The notes beneath the pieces are model-generated. The model had not been told where the DNA came from. It worked only from the letters and a program-made list of their open reading frames with translations, and made no database searches. A program made the position numbers and the translations under genes. A stretch of 64,000 bases of DNA, from NCBI GenBank assembly GCA_030803735.1, contig JAURUC010000001.1, forward strand, positions 1 through 64,000. The letters are read 5' to 3'. The stretch comes from Actinopolyspora lacussalsi (GTDB lineage Bacteria > Actinomycetota > Actinomycetes > Mycobacteriales > Pseudonocardiaceae). Shown here piece after piece: positions 31,659-40,067 of this stretch (the stretch's first letter is position 1; every line of letters starts with the position of its first letter).

Positions 31659-33004
31659 ACTGCCGAGGCCAGCGGGGCCAGCGGAACACCGATCAGGCCC
31701 GCCGCGAGCGTGGAACCGTCGGAGGGATCGAGCACGATGAACGAACCGGTGCGCCTGCTGTCCGCGTAGTCGTCGATCGGCAACGACTCCGAGGTGCGGA
31801 ACCGGATCTTGCCGATCTCGTTGAGCTCCAGCTTGTCCGGGGCGTCCACGCTCGACAGTTCCTGCTCGTCGAAGCGGGTGGACAGTTCGGTGGCCATGGC
31901 CTGCACGGTCCGGGCGCCGTGCTTGATCAGCACCTTCGCGTTCGGCGAGAGGGGCTTCTCGGCGAGCCAGCAGACCGTGGCGTCGAACTCGTCGGTCACC
32001 CGGGGCTGTTCCTCGGCCGAGACGATGACGTCGCCGCGTGCGATGTCCAGGTCGTCCTCCAGCAGCACGGTGATCGAACGTCCGGCCGCAGCGCTCTGCG
32101 CCCGGCCGTCCGGGGTGTCCACCATGGAGACCCTGCTGCGCGCTCCGCTCGGGAGCACCACCACCTCGTCGTCCTCGTTGACCACTCCCGCGGCGACCTG
32201 CCCCGCGTAACCGCGGTAGTCCGGGTGGTCGGCGGTACGCGGCCGGATCACGTACTGCACTGGCAACCGGAACGGAACGTCGTGCGGGTCCGGAGCGACC
32301 GGAACCGTTTCCAGGTGCTCCAGCAGGGCGGGGCCCTCGTACCAGGGCGTGCGCTCGGAACGTTCCACGACGTTGTCACCGTGCAGTGCCGAAACCGGGA
32401 CCGTGACCACGTCCTCGTCGGAGTAGCCCAGGGCCCTGGCGTGCTGTGCGAAGTCCTGGGCTATGGCGGTGTGCACCGACTCGTCGAAGTCGACCATGTC
32501 GATCTTGTTGATCGCCAGTACCAGTCGCGGTACGCCGAGCAGCGCCAGTACCGCGGCGTGCCTCCTGGTCTGCTCCACCACACCCTTGCGGGCGTCGACC
32601 AGCAGCACCGCGAGCTGCGCCGTGGAGGCACCGGTGACGGTGTTCCTGGTGTACTGCACGTGGCCGGGGGTGTCGGCCAACACGAAAGTGCGCTTGCCGG
32701 TCGCGAAGTAGCGGTAGGCGACATCGATGGTGATGCCCTGCTCGCGCTCCGCGCGCAGCCCGTCGACCAGCAACGACAGGTCCGGAGTGCTCAGCCCGCG
32801 GTCGGCGCTGGCGCGGTGTACCGCGTCGAGCTGGTCGGCCAGCACCGACTTGGTGTCGTGCAGCAGCCGTCCCACCAGCGTGCTCTTGCCGTCGTCCACC
32901 GATCCCGCCGTGGCCAGCCGCAACAGGTCGGTGTGCACCGGAAGTGCCACTTCGGTTCCGCTGTCGGGAGCGAACCGGGTGAGGGTTTCGGTCTCGTTGC
33001 TCAT
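31649..33004 (-). CDS. cysN: Sulfate adenylyltransferase subunit 1 (GTPase)
   Basis: A 451-residue EF-Tu-like GTPase that drives ATP sulfurylase (CysDN), making adenosine 5'-phosphosulfate (APS) from sulfate and ATP. The P-loop AGSVDDGKSTLVGRLLHD is at about residues 31-48, DTPGHVQYTRN (G3) near 113, and NKIDMVDF (G4) near 167. The protein ends without an APS kinase domain, so it is CysN and not the CysNC fusion of mycobacteria. Its ATG overlaps the cysD stop by one base (TGATG), giving tight translational coupling. Confidence 0.95.
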   Translation of the reverse strand: MSNETETLTRFAPDSGTEVALPVHTDLLRLATAGSVDDGKSTLVGRLLHDTKSVLADQLDAVHRASADRGLSTPDLSLLVDGLRAEREQGITIDVAYRYFATGKRTFVLADTPGHVQYTRNTVTGASTAQLAVLLVDARKGVVEQTRRHAAVLALLGVPRLVLAINKIDMVDFDESVHTAIAQDFAQHARALGYSDEDVVTVPVSALHGDNVVERSERTPWYEGPALLEHLETVPVAPDPHDVPFRLPVQYVIRPRTADHPDYRGYAGQVAAGVVNEDDEVVVLPSGARSRVSMVDTPDGRAQSAAAGRSITVLLEDDLDIARGDVIVSAEEQPRVTDEFDATVCWLAEKPLSPNAKVLIKHGARTVQAMATELSTRFDEQELSSVDAPDKLELNEIGKIRFRTSESLPIDDYADSRRTGSFIVLDPSDGSTLAAGLIGVPLAPLASAVTR

Positions 33005-33966
33005 CAGAAGTAGCCCTCCCGCTTACGGTCCTCCATGGCTGCCTCGGACATCCTGTCGTCGGCTCGGGTCGCCCCTCGCTCCGTGAGGTGGCTGGCGGCG
33101 ACCTCGGCGATCACGTCGTCCACCGTGTACGCCTCGGACTCCACCGCGCCGGTGCACGAGCCGTCCCCGATGGTGCGGTAGCGAACCGTCTTCTCGTGGA
33201 CTTCCTCGTCCTCGCGCGGCCCGCCCCACGGGCCGGAGGTCAGCCACATGCCGTCCCGATGGAAGACTTCCCTGCGGTGGGCGTAGTAGAGGTTGGAGAG
33301 CTCGATCTTCTCGCGCTGGATATAGCGCCACACGTCCAGTTCGGTCCAGTTGGACAGCGGGAACACCCGCATGTGCTCGCCCGCCCGGTGCTTGCCGTTG
33401 TAGAGGTTCCACAGCTCGGGGCGCTGCCTGCGGGGATCCCACTGGCCGAAGGCGTCGCGCAGGCTGAAGACGCGCTCCTTGGCGCGGGCACGCTCCTCGT
33501 CACGCCTGCCGCCGCCGAACACGGCGTCGAAGCGGTTCTGCTCGATCGCCTCCAGCAGTGGCTGCGTCTGCAGCGGATTGCGGGTACCGTCCGGCCGTTC
33601 GCTGAGCCTGCCGTCGTCGATCCAGTCCTGGACCCTGGCCACGACCAGTCGCAGATCGTGGCGGCTGACCAGCTCGTCGCGGAACCGCAGCACTTCCTCG
33701 AAGTTGTGCCCGGTGTCCACGTGCAGCAGCGGGAACGGCACGGGGGCGGGCCGGAACGCCTTCAGTGCCAGGTGCAGCAGCACCGTGGAATCCTTGCCTC
33801 CGGAGAACAGGATCACCGGGCGATCGAACTCCCCAGCGACCTCCCGGAAGATGTGGATCGCCTCGGATTCCAGCGCATCGAGGTTGTCCACTTGTGGTGG
33901 TGCCTCGGATGTCGCCGGATCTTCCGGTAGGTCGAGATTTTGATCCATGATCGCTTCCGTCGTCAT
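33004..33966 (-). CDS. cysD: Sulfate adenylyltransferase subunit 2
   Basis: A 320-residue catalytic subunit of ATP sulfurylase with the PP-loop SGGKDSTVLLHLA at about residues 55-67, the conserved HVDTGHNFEEVL near 84, and a DEERARAKERVFS segment further on. An N-terminal extension of some 15 residues precedes the usual start; the ATG at 33966 is followed by an in-frame ATG at 33948 (MDQNLDLPE), which could be the true start. It pairs with cysN directly downstream and follows cysH by about 100 bp in the sulfate-assimilation cluster. Confidence 0.95.
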   Translation of the reverse strand: MTTEAIMDQNLDLPEDPATSEAPPQVDNLDALESEAIHIFREVAGEFDRPVILFSGGKDSTVLLHLALKAFRPAPVPFPLLHVDTGHNFEEVLRFRDELVSRHDLRLVVARVQDWIDDGRLSERPDGTRNPLQTQPLLEAIEQNRFDAVFGGGRRDEERARAKERVFSLRDAFGQWDPRRQRPELWNLYNGKHRAGEHMRVFPLSNWTELDVWRYIQREKIELSNLYYAHRREVFHRDGMWLTSGPWGGPREDEEVHEKTVRYRTIGDGSCTGAVESEAYTVDDVIAEVAASHLTERGATRADDRMSEAAMEDRKREGYF

Positions 33967-34063
33967 CAGCGTGCCCTTACACAGTTACCAGTTCATCCCA
34001 TCGGGTGATGTTCTGGTGCCGGTCGTACCGGCATTTTCCCCCGGAGTTCCCGAGTCCGCGGGC

Positions 34064-34789
34064 TTAGGCGTGCAATCCGCACTCCGTCTTCGTGCTACCG
34101 GCCCAGCGGCCACTGCGCCGATCCGCGCCCGGTGCGGGCTTGGCGGTGCACGGCTGACACCCGATCGAGGGAAAGCCGGCGGGGACCAGGGGGTTCACCA
34201 GCACATTGTGCTCGGCGATGTAATTGTCCATGTCCTCGTCGGTCCACGCCGCGAGCGGATTCACCTTCACGAGGTTGTTGCGTTCGTCCCAGGTCACGAG
34301 GGGAGTGTCGGCCCTGCTCGGCGAATCCACGCGTCGCAGACCGGTGATCCAGGCCTCGTAGCGGGCCAGCGTGTTGCGCAGCGGAAGAACCTTGCGCAGG
34401 TGGCAGCACCGGCCGGGGTCCCGTTCGTAGAGCCTCGCCCCCTCGGTGGCGTCCTGCTGTTCGACCGTCTGTTCGGGCATCGCGTCGATGATGTTGACGT
34501 CGTAGGTCTGCGCGACCGCGTCGCGAGTACCGAGCGTCTCGGCGAAGTGGTAGCCGGTTTCCAGGAACAGCACGTCCACGCCCGGCTGGACCTTCGAGAC
34601 CAGGTCTATCAACGAGGCGTCCTCCATGTTGGAGGCCATGATCAGGTTATCGCCGAACGTGCGTGCGGCCCAGTCGAGTACCTCCGATGTGCTCGACCCG
34701 GCGAGTCGCTCGGAGGCGTCCTCCGCCAGAGCGCGGAGTTCGTCGTCACCACGTCGAAAGCCGATTCGGGAGGTGCTGTCAGTGGTCAT
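34064..34789 (-). CDS. cysH: Adenylyl-sulfate (APS) reductase, Fe-S type CysH
   Basis: A 241-residue reductase making sulfite from activated sulfate with thioredoxin. The paired cysteines in GRCCHLRKVLPL near residue 135 and CQPC near 218 form the CC...CxxC [4Fe-4S] set, which marks enzymes using APS rather than PAPS. The catalytic cysteine is in ECGLHA at the C-terminus, and the PP-loop region is near FGDNLIMASNMED. The ATG at 34789 has GAGGAGGA about 8 bases upstream and overlaps the stop of the preceding small gene (ATGA). The absence of a CysC kinase domain in CysN fits direct use of APS. Confidence 0.94.
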   Translation of the reverse strand: MTTDSTSRIGFRRGDDELRALAEDASERLAGSSTSEVLDWAARTFGDNLIMASNMEDASLIDLVSKVQPGVDVLFLETGYHFAETLGTRDAVAQTYDVNIIDAMPEQTVEQQDATEGARLYERDPGRCCHLRKVLPLRNTLARYEAWITGLRRVDSPSRADTPLVTWDERNNLVKVNPLAAWTDEDMDNYIAEHNVLVNPLVPAGFPSIGCQPCTAKPAPGADRRSGRWAGSTKTECGLHA

Positions 34790-34977
34790 GGTTCTTCGTC
34801 CTCCTCTGTCAACGCCAACCCGGCCAGTCGCACCGTGAACACGCGACGGCACGCCTGACATTTCCACGCGCCCACGGGTTCAGCCTCCGGTGTGAGTTCC
34901 TCGTCACCGCAGTACGGGCAGTAGAACGGAACGGCCCTGCCCTCGGGACCCGGTTCTGCCGAACGCCCCCCACTCAC
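34786..34977 (-). CDS. Small zinc-ribbon protein of the sulfite-reductase operon
   Basis: A 63-residue protein with two CxxC pairs (FYCPYCGDEEL and WKCQACRRVFTVRL) forming a zinc ribbon or rubredoxin-like knuckle. Its start overlaps the sulfite-reductase stop (GTGA) and its stop overlaps the cysH start (ATGA), so it is embedded in the operon and surely expressed. Similar small proteins occur between sulfite reductase and cysH in many actinobacteria. Electron transfer, metal delivery or assembly help are possible, but no function is proven to my knowledge. Confidence 0.85.
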   Translation of the reverse strand: MSGGRSAEPGPEGRAVPFYCPYCGDEELTPEAEPVGAWKCQACRRVFTVRLAGLALTEEDEEP

Positions 34978-36686
34978 GTTAGCGCCTCGTCACCGACGCG
35001 TTTCGTCCACTCGGCGAAGGTCTCGTCCTCGCCGCGCTGCTCGACGTAACGACGCACCAGGCGTTCCACGTAGTCACCCACCTCGGCGGAAGTCACCTTG
35101 TGCCCCCGGATCTTGCGTCCGAAGCCCGCGTCCCTGCCGAGACCGCCCCCCAGGTGCACCTGGAAGCCCTCGACCTGGTTGCCCTGCTCGTCCTGCACCA
35201 GCTGGCCCTTGAGGCCGATGTCGGCGACCTGGGTGCGGGCGCAGGCGTTCGGGCAGCCGTTCAGGTTGACCGTGACGGGTTTGTCGATGTCGCCCTGCAC
35301 GTCCTCAAGTCTGCGTTCCAGATCCTCGACCAGCTCCATGGCACGGTTCTTCGTCTCGACGATCGCCAGCTTACAGAACTCGATTCCCGTGCACGCCATG
35401 ACGCTGCGTCGCCAGGAAGAGGGCCGTGCCCGCAGGTCGAGCCGGTCCATGTCGCCGACGAGGTTCTCCACCTCGGAGCCGGGGACGTCGAGCACCAGCA
35501 GGTTCTGCTCCACGGTGGTGCGGATCCGGCGCGATCCCGCGCGTTCGGCGGCCTTGGCGACCTCGATCAGCTTGGAGCCGTCGACCCTGCCCGCCACGGA
35601 GGTCACGCCGACGTAGTAGTTGCCGTCGACCTGCTCGTGCACCCCCACGTGGTCACGGGGTCCGTCCGGCAACGGCGGTTCCGGACCGTCGATGAGCGCG
35701 CGACCGAGGTACTCGTTCTCCAACACCTCGCGGAACTTCTCGGCACCCCAGTCCGACACCAGGAACTTCATCCTCGCCCGGTTGCGCAGCCTGCGGTAAC
35801 CGTAGTCGCGGAAGATCTGCACAACGGCGTTCCAGACCTCGGCGACCTCCTCCACCGGAACCCAGGCTCCCAGGCGTACCGCGAGCTTGGGGTTGGTGGA
35901 CAGGCCACCGCCGACCCACAGGTCGAAGCCGGGGCCGTGCTCGGGGTGCTCGACCCCGATCAACGAGATGTCGTTGGTCTCGTGAACCACGTCCTGGCGC
36001 GGGGACCCCGAGATGGCTGTCTTGAACTTGCGCGGCAGGTTCGAAAGTGATTCGTCACCGATGTAGCGTTCGGTGATCTCCCTGATCGCCGGGGTGGCGT
36101 CGACGATCTCATCGGCGGCGATGCCCGCCACCGGGGAGCCGAGCACGACGCGGGGGCAGTCACCACAGGCCTCGGTGGTGTACAGCCCGACGGACTCCAG
36201 CTTTTGCCAGATGGCGGGCATGTCCTCCACCCGGATCCAGTGCAGCTGGACGTTCTGCCGGTCGGTGATGTCGGCGGTGTCGCGGGCGTAGGTCTGTGAG
36301 ATCTCACCGATCACCCGCAGTTGCTCGGTGGTCAGCGCGCCGCCGTCGACCCTGATGCGCAGCATGAAGTACGAGTCGTCCAGCTGCTCCGGCTCGATGG
36401 TTCCCGTCCGGGCGCCCGGGATGCCGGGAGCGCGCTGCGTGTAGAGGCCCCACCAGCGGAACCGACCGCGCAGGTCGGAGGGGTCGATGGAGTCGAAACC
36501 ACGCTGCGCGTAGATGTTCTCGATACGACCGCGGACGTTGAGTGGGTTGTCGTCCTTCTTGGACTGCTCGTTGCCGTTCAGCGGTTCGCGGTAACCGAGC
36601 GCCCACTGGCCCTCCGCGCGGCCCTTGCCCTTACGTGCGGGTGCGCGGCGTTGTGTGGGGCTCGGTGCTTCCGTCGGGGGGACCAT
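34974..36686 (-). CDS. sir: Ferredoxin-dependent sulfite reductase
   Basis: A 570-residue siroheme/[4Fe-4S] enzyme reducing sulfite to sulfide with six electrons from ferredoxin. The cofactor cysteines are in ACTGIEFCKLAIVETKNR (near residue 434) and NGCPNACARTQ (near 482). The first ferrodoxin-like domain has GRFRWWGLYTQRAPG near 69. Length and motifs match the SirA/NirA group of mycobacteria. The ATG at 36686 is preceded by GGAGG about 9 bases upstream. It is the first gene of the sulfur operon, and the leader peptide and hairpin upstream suggest cysteine-dependent control. Confidence 0.94.
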   Translation of the reverse strand: MVPPTEAPSPTQRRAPARKGKGRAEGQWALGYREPLNGNEQSKKDDNPLNVRGRIENIYAQRGFDSIDPSDLRGRFRWWGLYTQRAPGIPGARTGTIEPEQLDDSYFMLRIRVDGGALTTEQLRVIGEISQTYARDTADITDRQNVQLHWIRVEDMPAIWQKLESVGLYTTEACGDCPRVVLGSPVAGIAADEIVDATPAIREITERYIGDESLSNLPRKFKTAISGSPRQDVVHETNDISLIGVEHPEHGPGFDLWVGGGLSTNPKLAVRLGAWVPVEEVAEVWNAVVQIFRDYGYRRLRNRARMKFLVSDWGAEKFREVLENEYLGRALIDGPEPPLPDGPRDHVGVHEQVDGNYYVGVTSVAGRVDGSKLIEVAKAAERAGSRRIRTTVEQNLLVLDVPGSEVENLVGDMDRLDLRARPSSWRRSVMACTGIEFCKLAIVETKNRAMELVEDLERRLEDVQGDIDKPVTVNLNGCPNACARTQVADIGLKGQLVQDEQGNQVEGFQVHLGGGLGRDAGFGRKIRGHKVTSAEVGDYVERLVRRYVEQRGEDETFAEWTKRVGDEALT

Positions 36687-36739
36687 TCGTCCGACCTCCG
36701 CGATGACATGGCGTGACTACGCCGCGAGAGTTTTACGGG

Positions 36740-36780
36740 AAAAAGAACGCTCACGATCCGGTTGCCGACACATCGGATCG
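36740..36780 (-). terminator. Terminator-like hairpin between leader peptide and sulfite reductase (candidate attenuator)
   Basis: On the minus strand, CGATCCG (36780-36774) pairs with CGGATCG (36760-36754) across a 13-base loop. Six bases later comes TTCTTTTT (36747-36740). It lies between the leader-peptide stop (36922) and the sulfite-reductase start (36686), where an attenuator would be expected. Confidence 0.5.
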
Positions 36781-36921
36781 GATGCGGACACGAAACGCGA
36801 CAGGAACTACCGGGAGTTTCCGATCGGACCGACGCGGGCGACCACTCGGCGCCGGGCCTCCGGAAGCGGAAACCGCGTCGTATTCGCCGAGCGAGCACCC
36901 GTCAGGTGCGAACGGGAAACT

Positions 36922-37017
36922 TCAACAGTCCGTGCTCCGGCACAGCGCGCTGGAGACCCGCCGTAGATCCAGGTAACGCCGGGCGACCAGCAGCAGCTCG
37001 GTGGGGGTCGCGTCCAT
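36922..37017 (-). CDS. Cysteine-containing leader peptide upstream of sulfite reductase
   Basis: A 31-codon ORF, on the same strand as and 235 bp before the sulfite-reductase start. Its middle, ARRYLDLRRVSSALC (residues 12-26), matches the pattern of actinobacterial leader peptides found before sulfur-metabolism genes, as I remember it (RRxxDLxRVxSAxC). It ends CRSTDC, with a second cysteine as the last residue, so ribosome stalling would report Cys-tRNA shortage. No strong ribosome binding site is visible. The terminator-like hairpin that follows supports an attenuation role. The protein product itself probably has no function. Confidence 0.6.
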   Translation of the reverse strand: MDATPTELLLVARRYLDLRRVSSALCRSTDC

Positions 37018-37406
37018 GGTCGTCAGCGTGCCACGCACGTATCGGGCGGTCCAGGATCATCCGCATGCTGGGACAGCGCGTCACCCGTACGTTGGCGGGT
37101 CCTGTGAGCGAACAGACCCGCACACAGCGGGTGCCCGGCGTGGTACCCGCGGCCCGTCGCGGGTGCCGTCCCTTTCCGGTGGGAGCAACCTCACACTCGT
37201 GGAGCACTGTAGTCGATCGCCGTCGCGTGGTCACCGCGGGTCGGCGGAATCGGTGGTCGGCGTGGCACCTCCGTGTGCCCCGGCCACCCGCGGCGGGTTC
37301 AGCCGCGGAAACGGCTCCGAGAACCGGGTCGACGAGGTGCTGGCGACGAGGAGACGGAGTTCGCGCTGCTGTCGGCCCCCGAAGGCCCGCTGGGAGAATG
37401 TGTGTC
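37018..37406. other. Divergent intergenic region between the sulfur operon and hemW
   Basis: About 390 bp that must contain the sulfur-operon promoter and that of hemW. A 10-bp hairpin (GGTACCCGCG with CGCGGGTGCC, one G-T pair) is at 37142-37167. A long open frame in register with hemW crosses the region, but it has poor start signals and cysteine/arginine-rich sequence and is rejected as coding. Confidence 0.45.
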
Positions 37407-38636
37407 GTGAGCACGCATCCACCGACCGGCGAACAACCACCGCAACAGGGCACGCTGCCCGCCACCGCGCTGCGTGGCGTGGGACAGCGGCCGTTCGGGA
37501 TATACGTGCACGTGCCGTTCTGCGCCACCAGGTGCGGTTACTGCGACTTCAACACCTACACCGCCGACGAGCTCGCCGGTGGTGGCAGCTTCCGCGGCTG
37601 GCTCGAAGCTCTCAAGGCCGAACTGGAGCTCGGGGCCCGGGTGCTGGGGGAGGGCAACCGTGCGGTTCCCCGCGCCGAAACCGTCTTCGTCGGCGGCGGG
37701 ACCCCCTCACTGCTGGGTGGCGAGGGGCTGGGCGAGGTGCTCGACGCGGTACGTGCCTCCTTCGGGCTCGCCCCGAACGCCGAGGTCACCACCGAGGCCA
37801 ATCCGGAGTCCACCTCCCCGGAGCTGTTCACCGCCCTGCTCGGGGCGGGCTACACCAGGGTTTCGCTGGGGATGCAGTCCGCGGCCGAACACGTACTGCG
37901 GGTGCTGGACCGCAAGCACACCCCGGGCCGTGCCGTCGCCGCCGCGGGTGAGGCGATGGCGGCGGGGTTCGAGCACGTCAGTCTCGACCTCATCTACGGA
38001 ACCCCAGGCGAGAGCACCGACGACCTACGGGGGTCGTTGGAAGCGGTGCTGGAAGCCGGGGTGGACCACGTCTCGGCCTACTCCCTGATCGTCGAGGACG
38101 GCACCGCCATGGCTCGGCGGGTCCGCCGCGGCGAGCTGCCGATGCCGGACGAGGACGTGTTGGCCGCCGATTACGAGCTCGTCGACGGGGTTCTCTCCAA
38201 GGCCGGATTCGACTGGTACGAGGTCTCCAACTGGGCCACCGGCGAAGCGGCACGCTGCGCGCACAACATCGGTTACTGGCGTGGTGGTGACTGGTGGGGT
38301 GCGGGACCCGGCGCGCACAGTCACGTCGGTGGCGTGCGGTGGTGGAATCTCAAGTACCCGAGCCGTTACGCGGCCGCCCTGGGAGAGGGGATCTCGCCTG
38401 CCGCGGGGCGAGAGGTGCTCGACGCGGAGGACCGACGTGTCGAACGCGTCATGCTGGAACTGCGGCTGCGGGAGGGACTCGCCACCGAGGTGCTCGACGA
38501 CGCCGGAGTCGCCGAGGCCCGGCGCGCCGTGACCGACGGCCTGCTGCGGGGCGAGGAGTTGCGTTCGGGACGCTGCGTGCTCACCGATCGCGGCAGACTG
38601 CTGGCCGACGGGGTGGTCCGCCGACTCGTCGGTTGA
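37407..38636 (+). CDS. hemW: Heme chaperone HemW (radical SAM)
   Basis: A 409-residue radical-SAM-fold protein, formerly annotated as coproporphyrinogen III oxidase; family members bind heme and deliver it to respiratory enzymes. The CxxxCxxC cluster motif CATRCGYCDF is at about residues 37-46, FVGGGTPSLLGGEGL is near 95, and the HemW-type HNIGYWRGGDWWGAGPGAHS stretch near 286. GTG at 37407 is chosen because GGGAG lies 10 bases upstream; an ATG at 37398 is too close to that site. It precedes the hrcA-dnaJ group, as in mycobacteria. Confidence 0.92.
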   Translation: MSTHPPTGEQPPQQGTLPATALRGVGQRPFGIYVHVPFCATRCGYCDFNTYTADELAGGGSFRGWLEALKAELELGARVLGEGNRAVPRAETVFVGGGTPSLLGGEGLGEVLDAVRASFGLAPNAEVTTEANPESTSPELFTALLGAGYTRVSLGMQSAAEHVLRVLDRKHTPGRAVAAAGEAMAAGFEHVSLDLIYGTPGESTDDLRGSLEAVLEAGVDHVSAYSLIVEDGTAMARRVRRGELPMPDEDVLAADYELVDGVLSKAGFDWYEVSNWATGEAARCAHNIGYWRGGDWWGAGPGAHSHVGGVRWWNLKYPSRYAAALGEGISPAAGREVLDAEDRRVERVMLELRLREGLATEVLDDAGVAEARRAVTDGLLRGEELRSGRCVLTDRGRLLADGVVRRLVG

Positions 38637-38953
38637 TACCCACACCTGTCCCGCGCGTCTCGGAGGTGCGGCGGGTGGTTCACCGGAAACGGTGATTCGT
38701 CGGAATCCTGCCTGCCGGGAGCGGTCGCCGGCCCGGCCACGTCGGGCGCTTACGGTGCTCGTCCGGGCCCGAACACCGGTGAGAGCGGGTTTCGCGGCAC
38801 TCACGACCGCCGCCTGCCCGCCACCGTCCTCGTGGCCCTCGGCTCAGCGGTCGAAACACCGTAAACTCGGACGGTGGACCGCAGGCACGGGACGTGTGTC
38901 TGCCGAGTCGGACGTGTCCATCCCGGGGCGCGCCGAACGAGGAGGTGACGCTG
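38637..38953. other. Intergenic region between hemW and hrcA
   Basis: About 315 bp. It contains the tetraloop hairpin at 38680-38695 and must carry the hrcA promoter. No CIRCE element (TTAGCACTC-N9-GAGTGCTAA) is present. No gene is supported. Confidence 0.5.
38680..38695 (+). terminator. GNRA-tetraloop hairpin after hemW
   Basis: TCACCG-GAAA-CGGTGA is a 6-bp stem capped by a stable GAAA tetraloop, 44 bp after the hemW stop. It probably stabilises or ends the hemW transcript; there is no T-run. Confidence 0.4.
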
Positions 38954-39976
38954 GTGAATGCGGACGAGCGCCGGTTCGAGGTGCTGCGCGCGATCGTTGC
39001 CGACTACGTGTCCACCAACGAGCCGGTCGGTTCCAAGACGCTCGTCGAGCAGCACAATCTGGGTGTGTCCAGTGCCACGGTACGCAACGACATGGCCGTG
39101 CTCGAGGAGGAAGGGCTCATCGCGCAGCCGCACACCAGCGCGGGACGGATTCCCACCGACCACGGGTACCGGACCTTCGTCGACCGGCTGCACGAGATCA
39201 AACCGCTCACCTCGCCGGAACGCCGTGCCATCCACGCCTTCCTGGAGGGCGCGCTGGATCTCGACGACGTGATGCGGCGGAGTGTCCGGCTGCTGGCCCA
39301 GCTCACGCAGCAGGTGGCCGTGGTGCAGTACCCCACGCTGACCCAGTCCACCGTGCGTCACGTCGAGGTGGTGACCATCACTTCGGCGCGGCTCATGCTG
39401 GTGCTGATCACCGACACCGGGCGGGTCGATCAGCGTATGGTCGACCTGGGTGATGTCATCGGCGAGGAGGACGTGTCGCGGCTGCGAACCGTGCTCAACT
39501 CGGCGATGGCGGGCAAGCGGCTCGCCGAGGCCTCCGCTTCGGTGGCCGAACTCCCCGAGCAGTCTCCCCCGGAGCTGCGGGAGACCATGTCCCGGGTGTG
39601 CGGGGTGCTCATCGAGACGTTGGTGGAACACCCCGACGAGCGCATGGTGCTCGGGGGAACCCCCAATCTGACCCGCAACGTCGCCGATTTCCCCGGGTCG
39701 TTGCGCCAGGTGCTCGAAGCGCTCGAGGAGCAGGTGGTCGTACTGCGACTGCTGGCGGCGGCACGGGACTCTGATGGTGTGACGGTTCGTATCGGGATGG
39801 AGAACGAGGCCGAGGAGATGCAGACGACCTCGGTCGTTTCCACCGGTTACGGTTCGCATGGGACGGTACTGGGGGGGATGGGCGTGGTCGGCCCCACTCG
39901 GATGGATTATCCGGGAACGATGGCAGCGGTTCGTGCCGTTGCGTCCTACGTGGGAGAGATCCTGGCGGGGCGGTGA
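38954..39976 (+). CDS. hrcA: Heat-inducible transcription repressor HrcA
   Basis: A 340-residue repressor that binds CIRCE operators and controls chaperone genes; GroEL aids its activity. The N-terminal winged helix has [17 protein letters not shown] (about residues 17-33) and [18 protein letters not shown] (about 39-56), followed by [16 protein letters not shown], the classic HrcA signature. The GTG at 38954 is preceded by GAGGAGGTG about 8 bases upstream. dnaJ follows after 91 bp, the usual actinobacterial hrcA-dnaJ2 order. No CIRCE element was found upstream, so autoregulation from a standard CIRCE is not visible. Confidence 0.95.
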   Translation: MNADERRFEVLRAIVADYVSTNEPVGSKTLVEQHNLGVSSATVRNDMAVLEEEGLIAQPHTSAGRIPTDHGYRTFVDRLHEIKPLTSPERRAIHAFLEGALDLDDVMRRSVRLLAQLTQQVAVVQYPTLTQSTVRHVEVVTITSARLMLVLITDTGRVDQRMVDLGDVIGEEDVSRLRTVLNSAMAGKRLAEASASVAELPEQSPPELRETMSRVCGVLIETLVEHPDERMVLGGTPNLTRNVADFPGSLRQVLEALEEQVVVLRLLAAARDSDGVTVRIGMENEAEEMQTTSVVSTGYGSHGTVLGGMGVVGPTRMDYPGTMAAVRAVASYVGEILAGR

Positions 39977-40067
39977 CGTCCGCGTCGGCACGTGTGGCGC
40001 GCCACGACCGGCCCTTCGGAACTCTTCGGCATGTACCCGCTAGACGAGCAGAGGAAGAGCGCACAAG

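Noticed and set aside
36762..37406. N-terminal extension of hemW by over 200 codons
   Set aside because: The extension has arginine- and cysteine-rich sequence with no conserved motif and no good start, while a GTG with GGGAG upstream gives the standard HemW length.
38637..38953. Search for a CIRCE operator before hrcA
   Set aside because: Only a partial GCACTC was found, without the matching inverted half.
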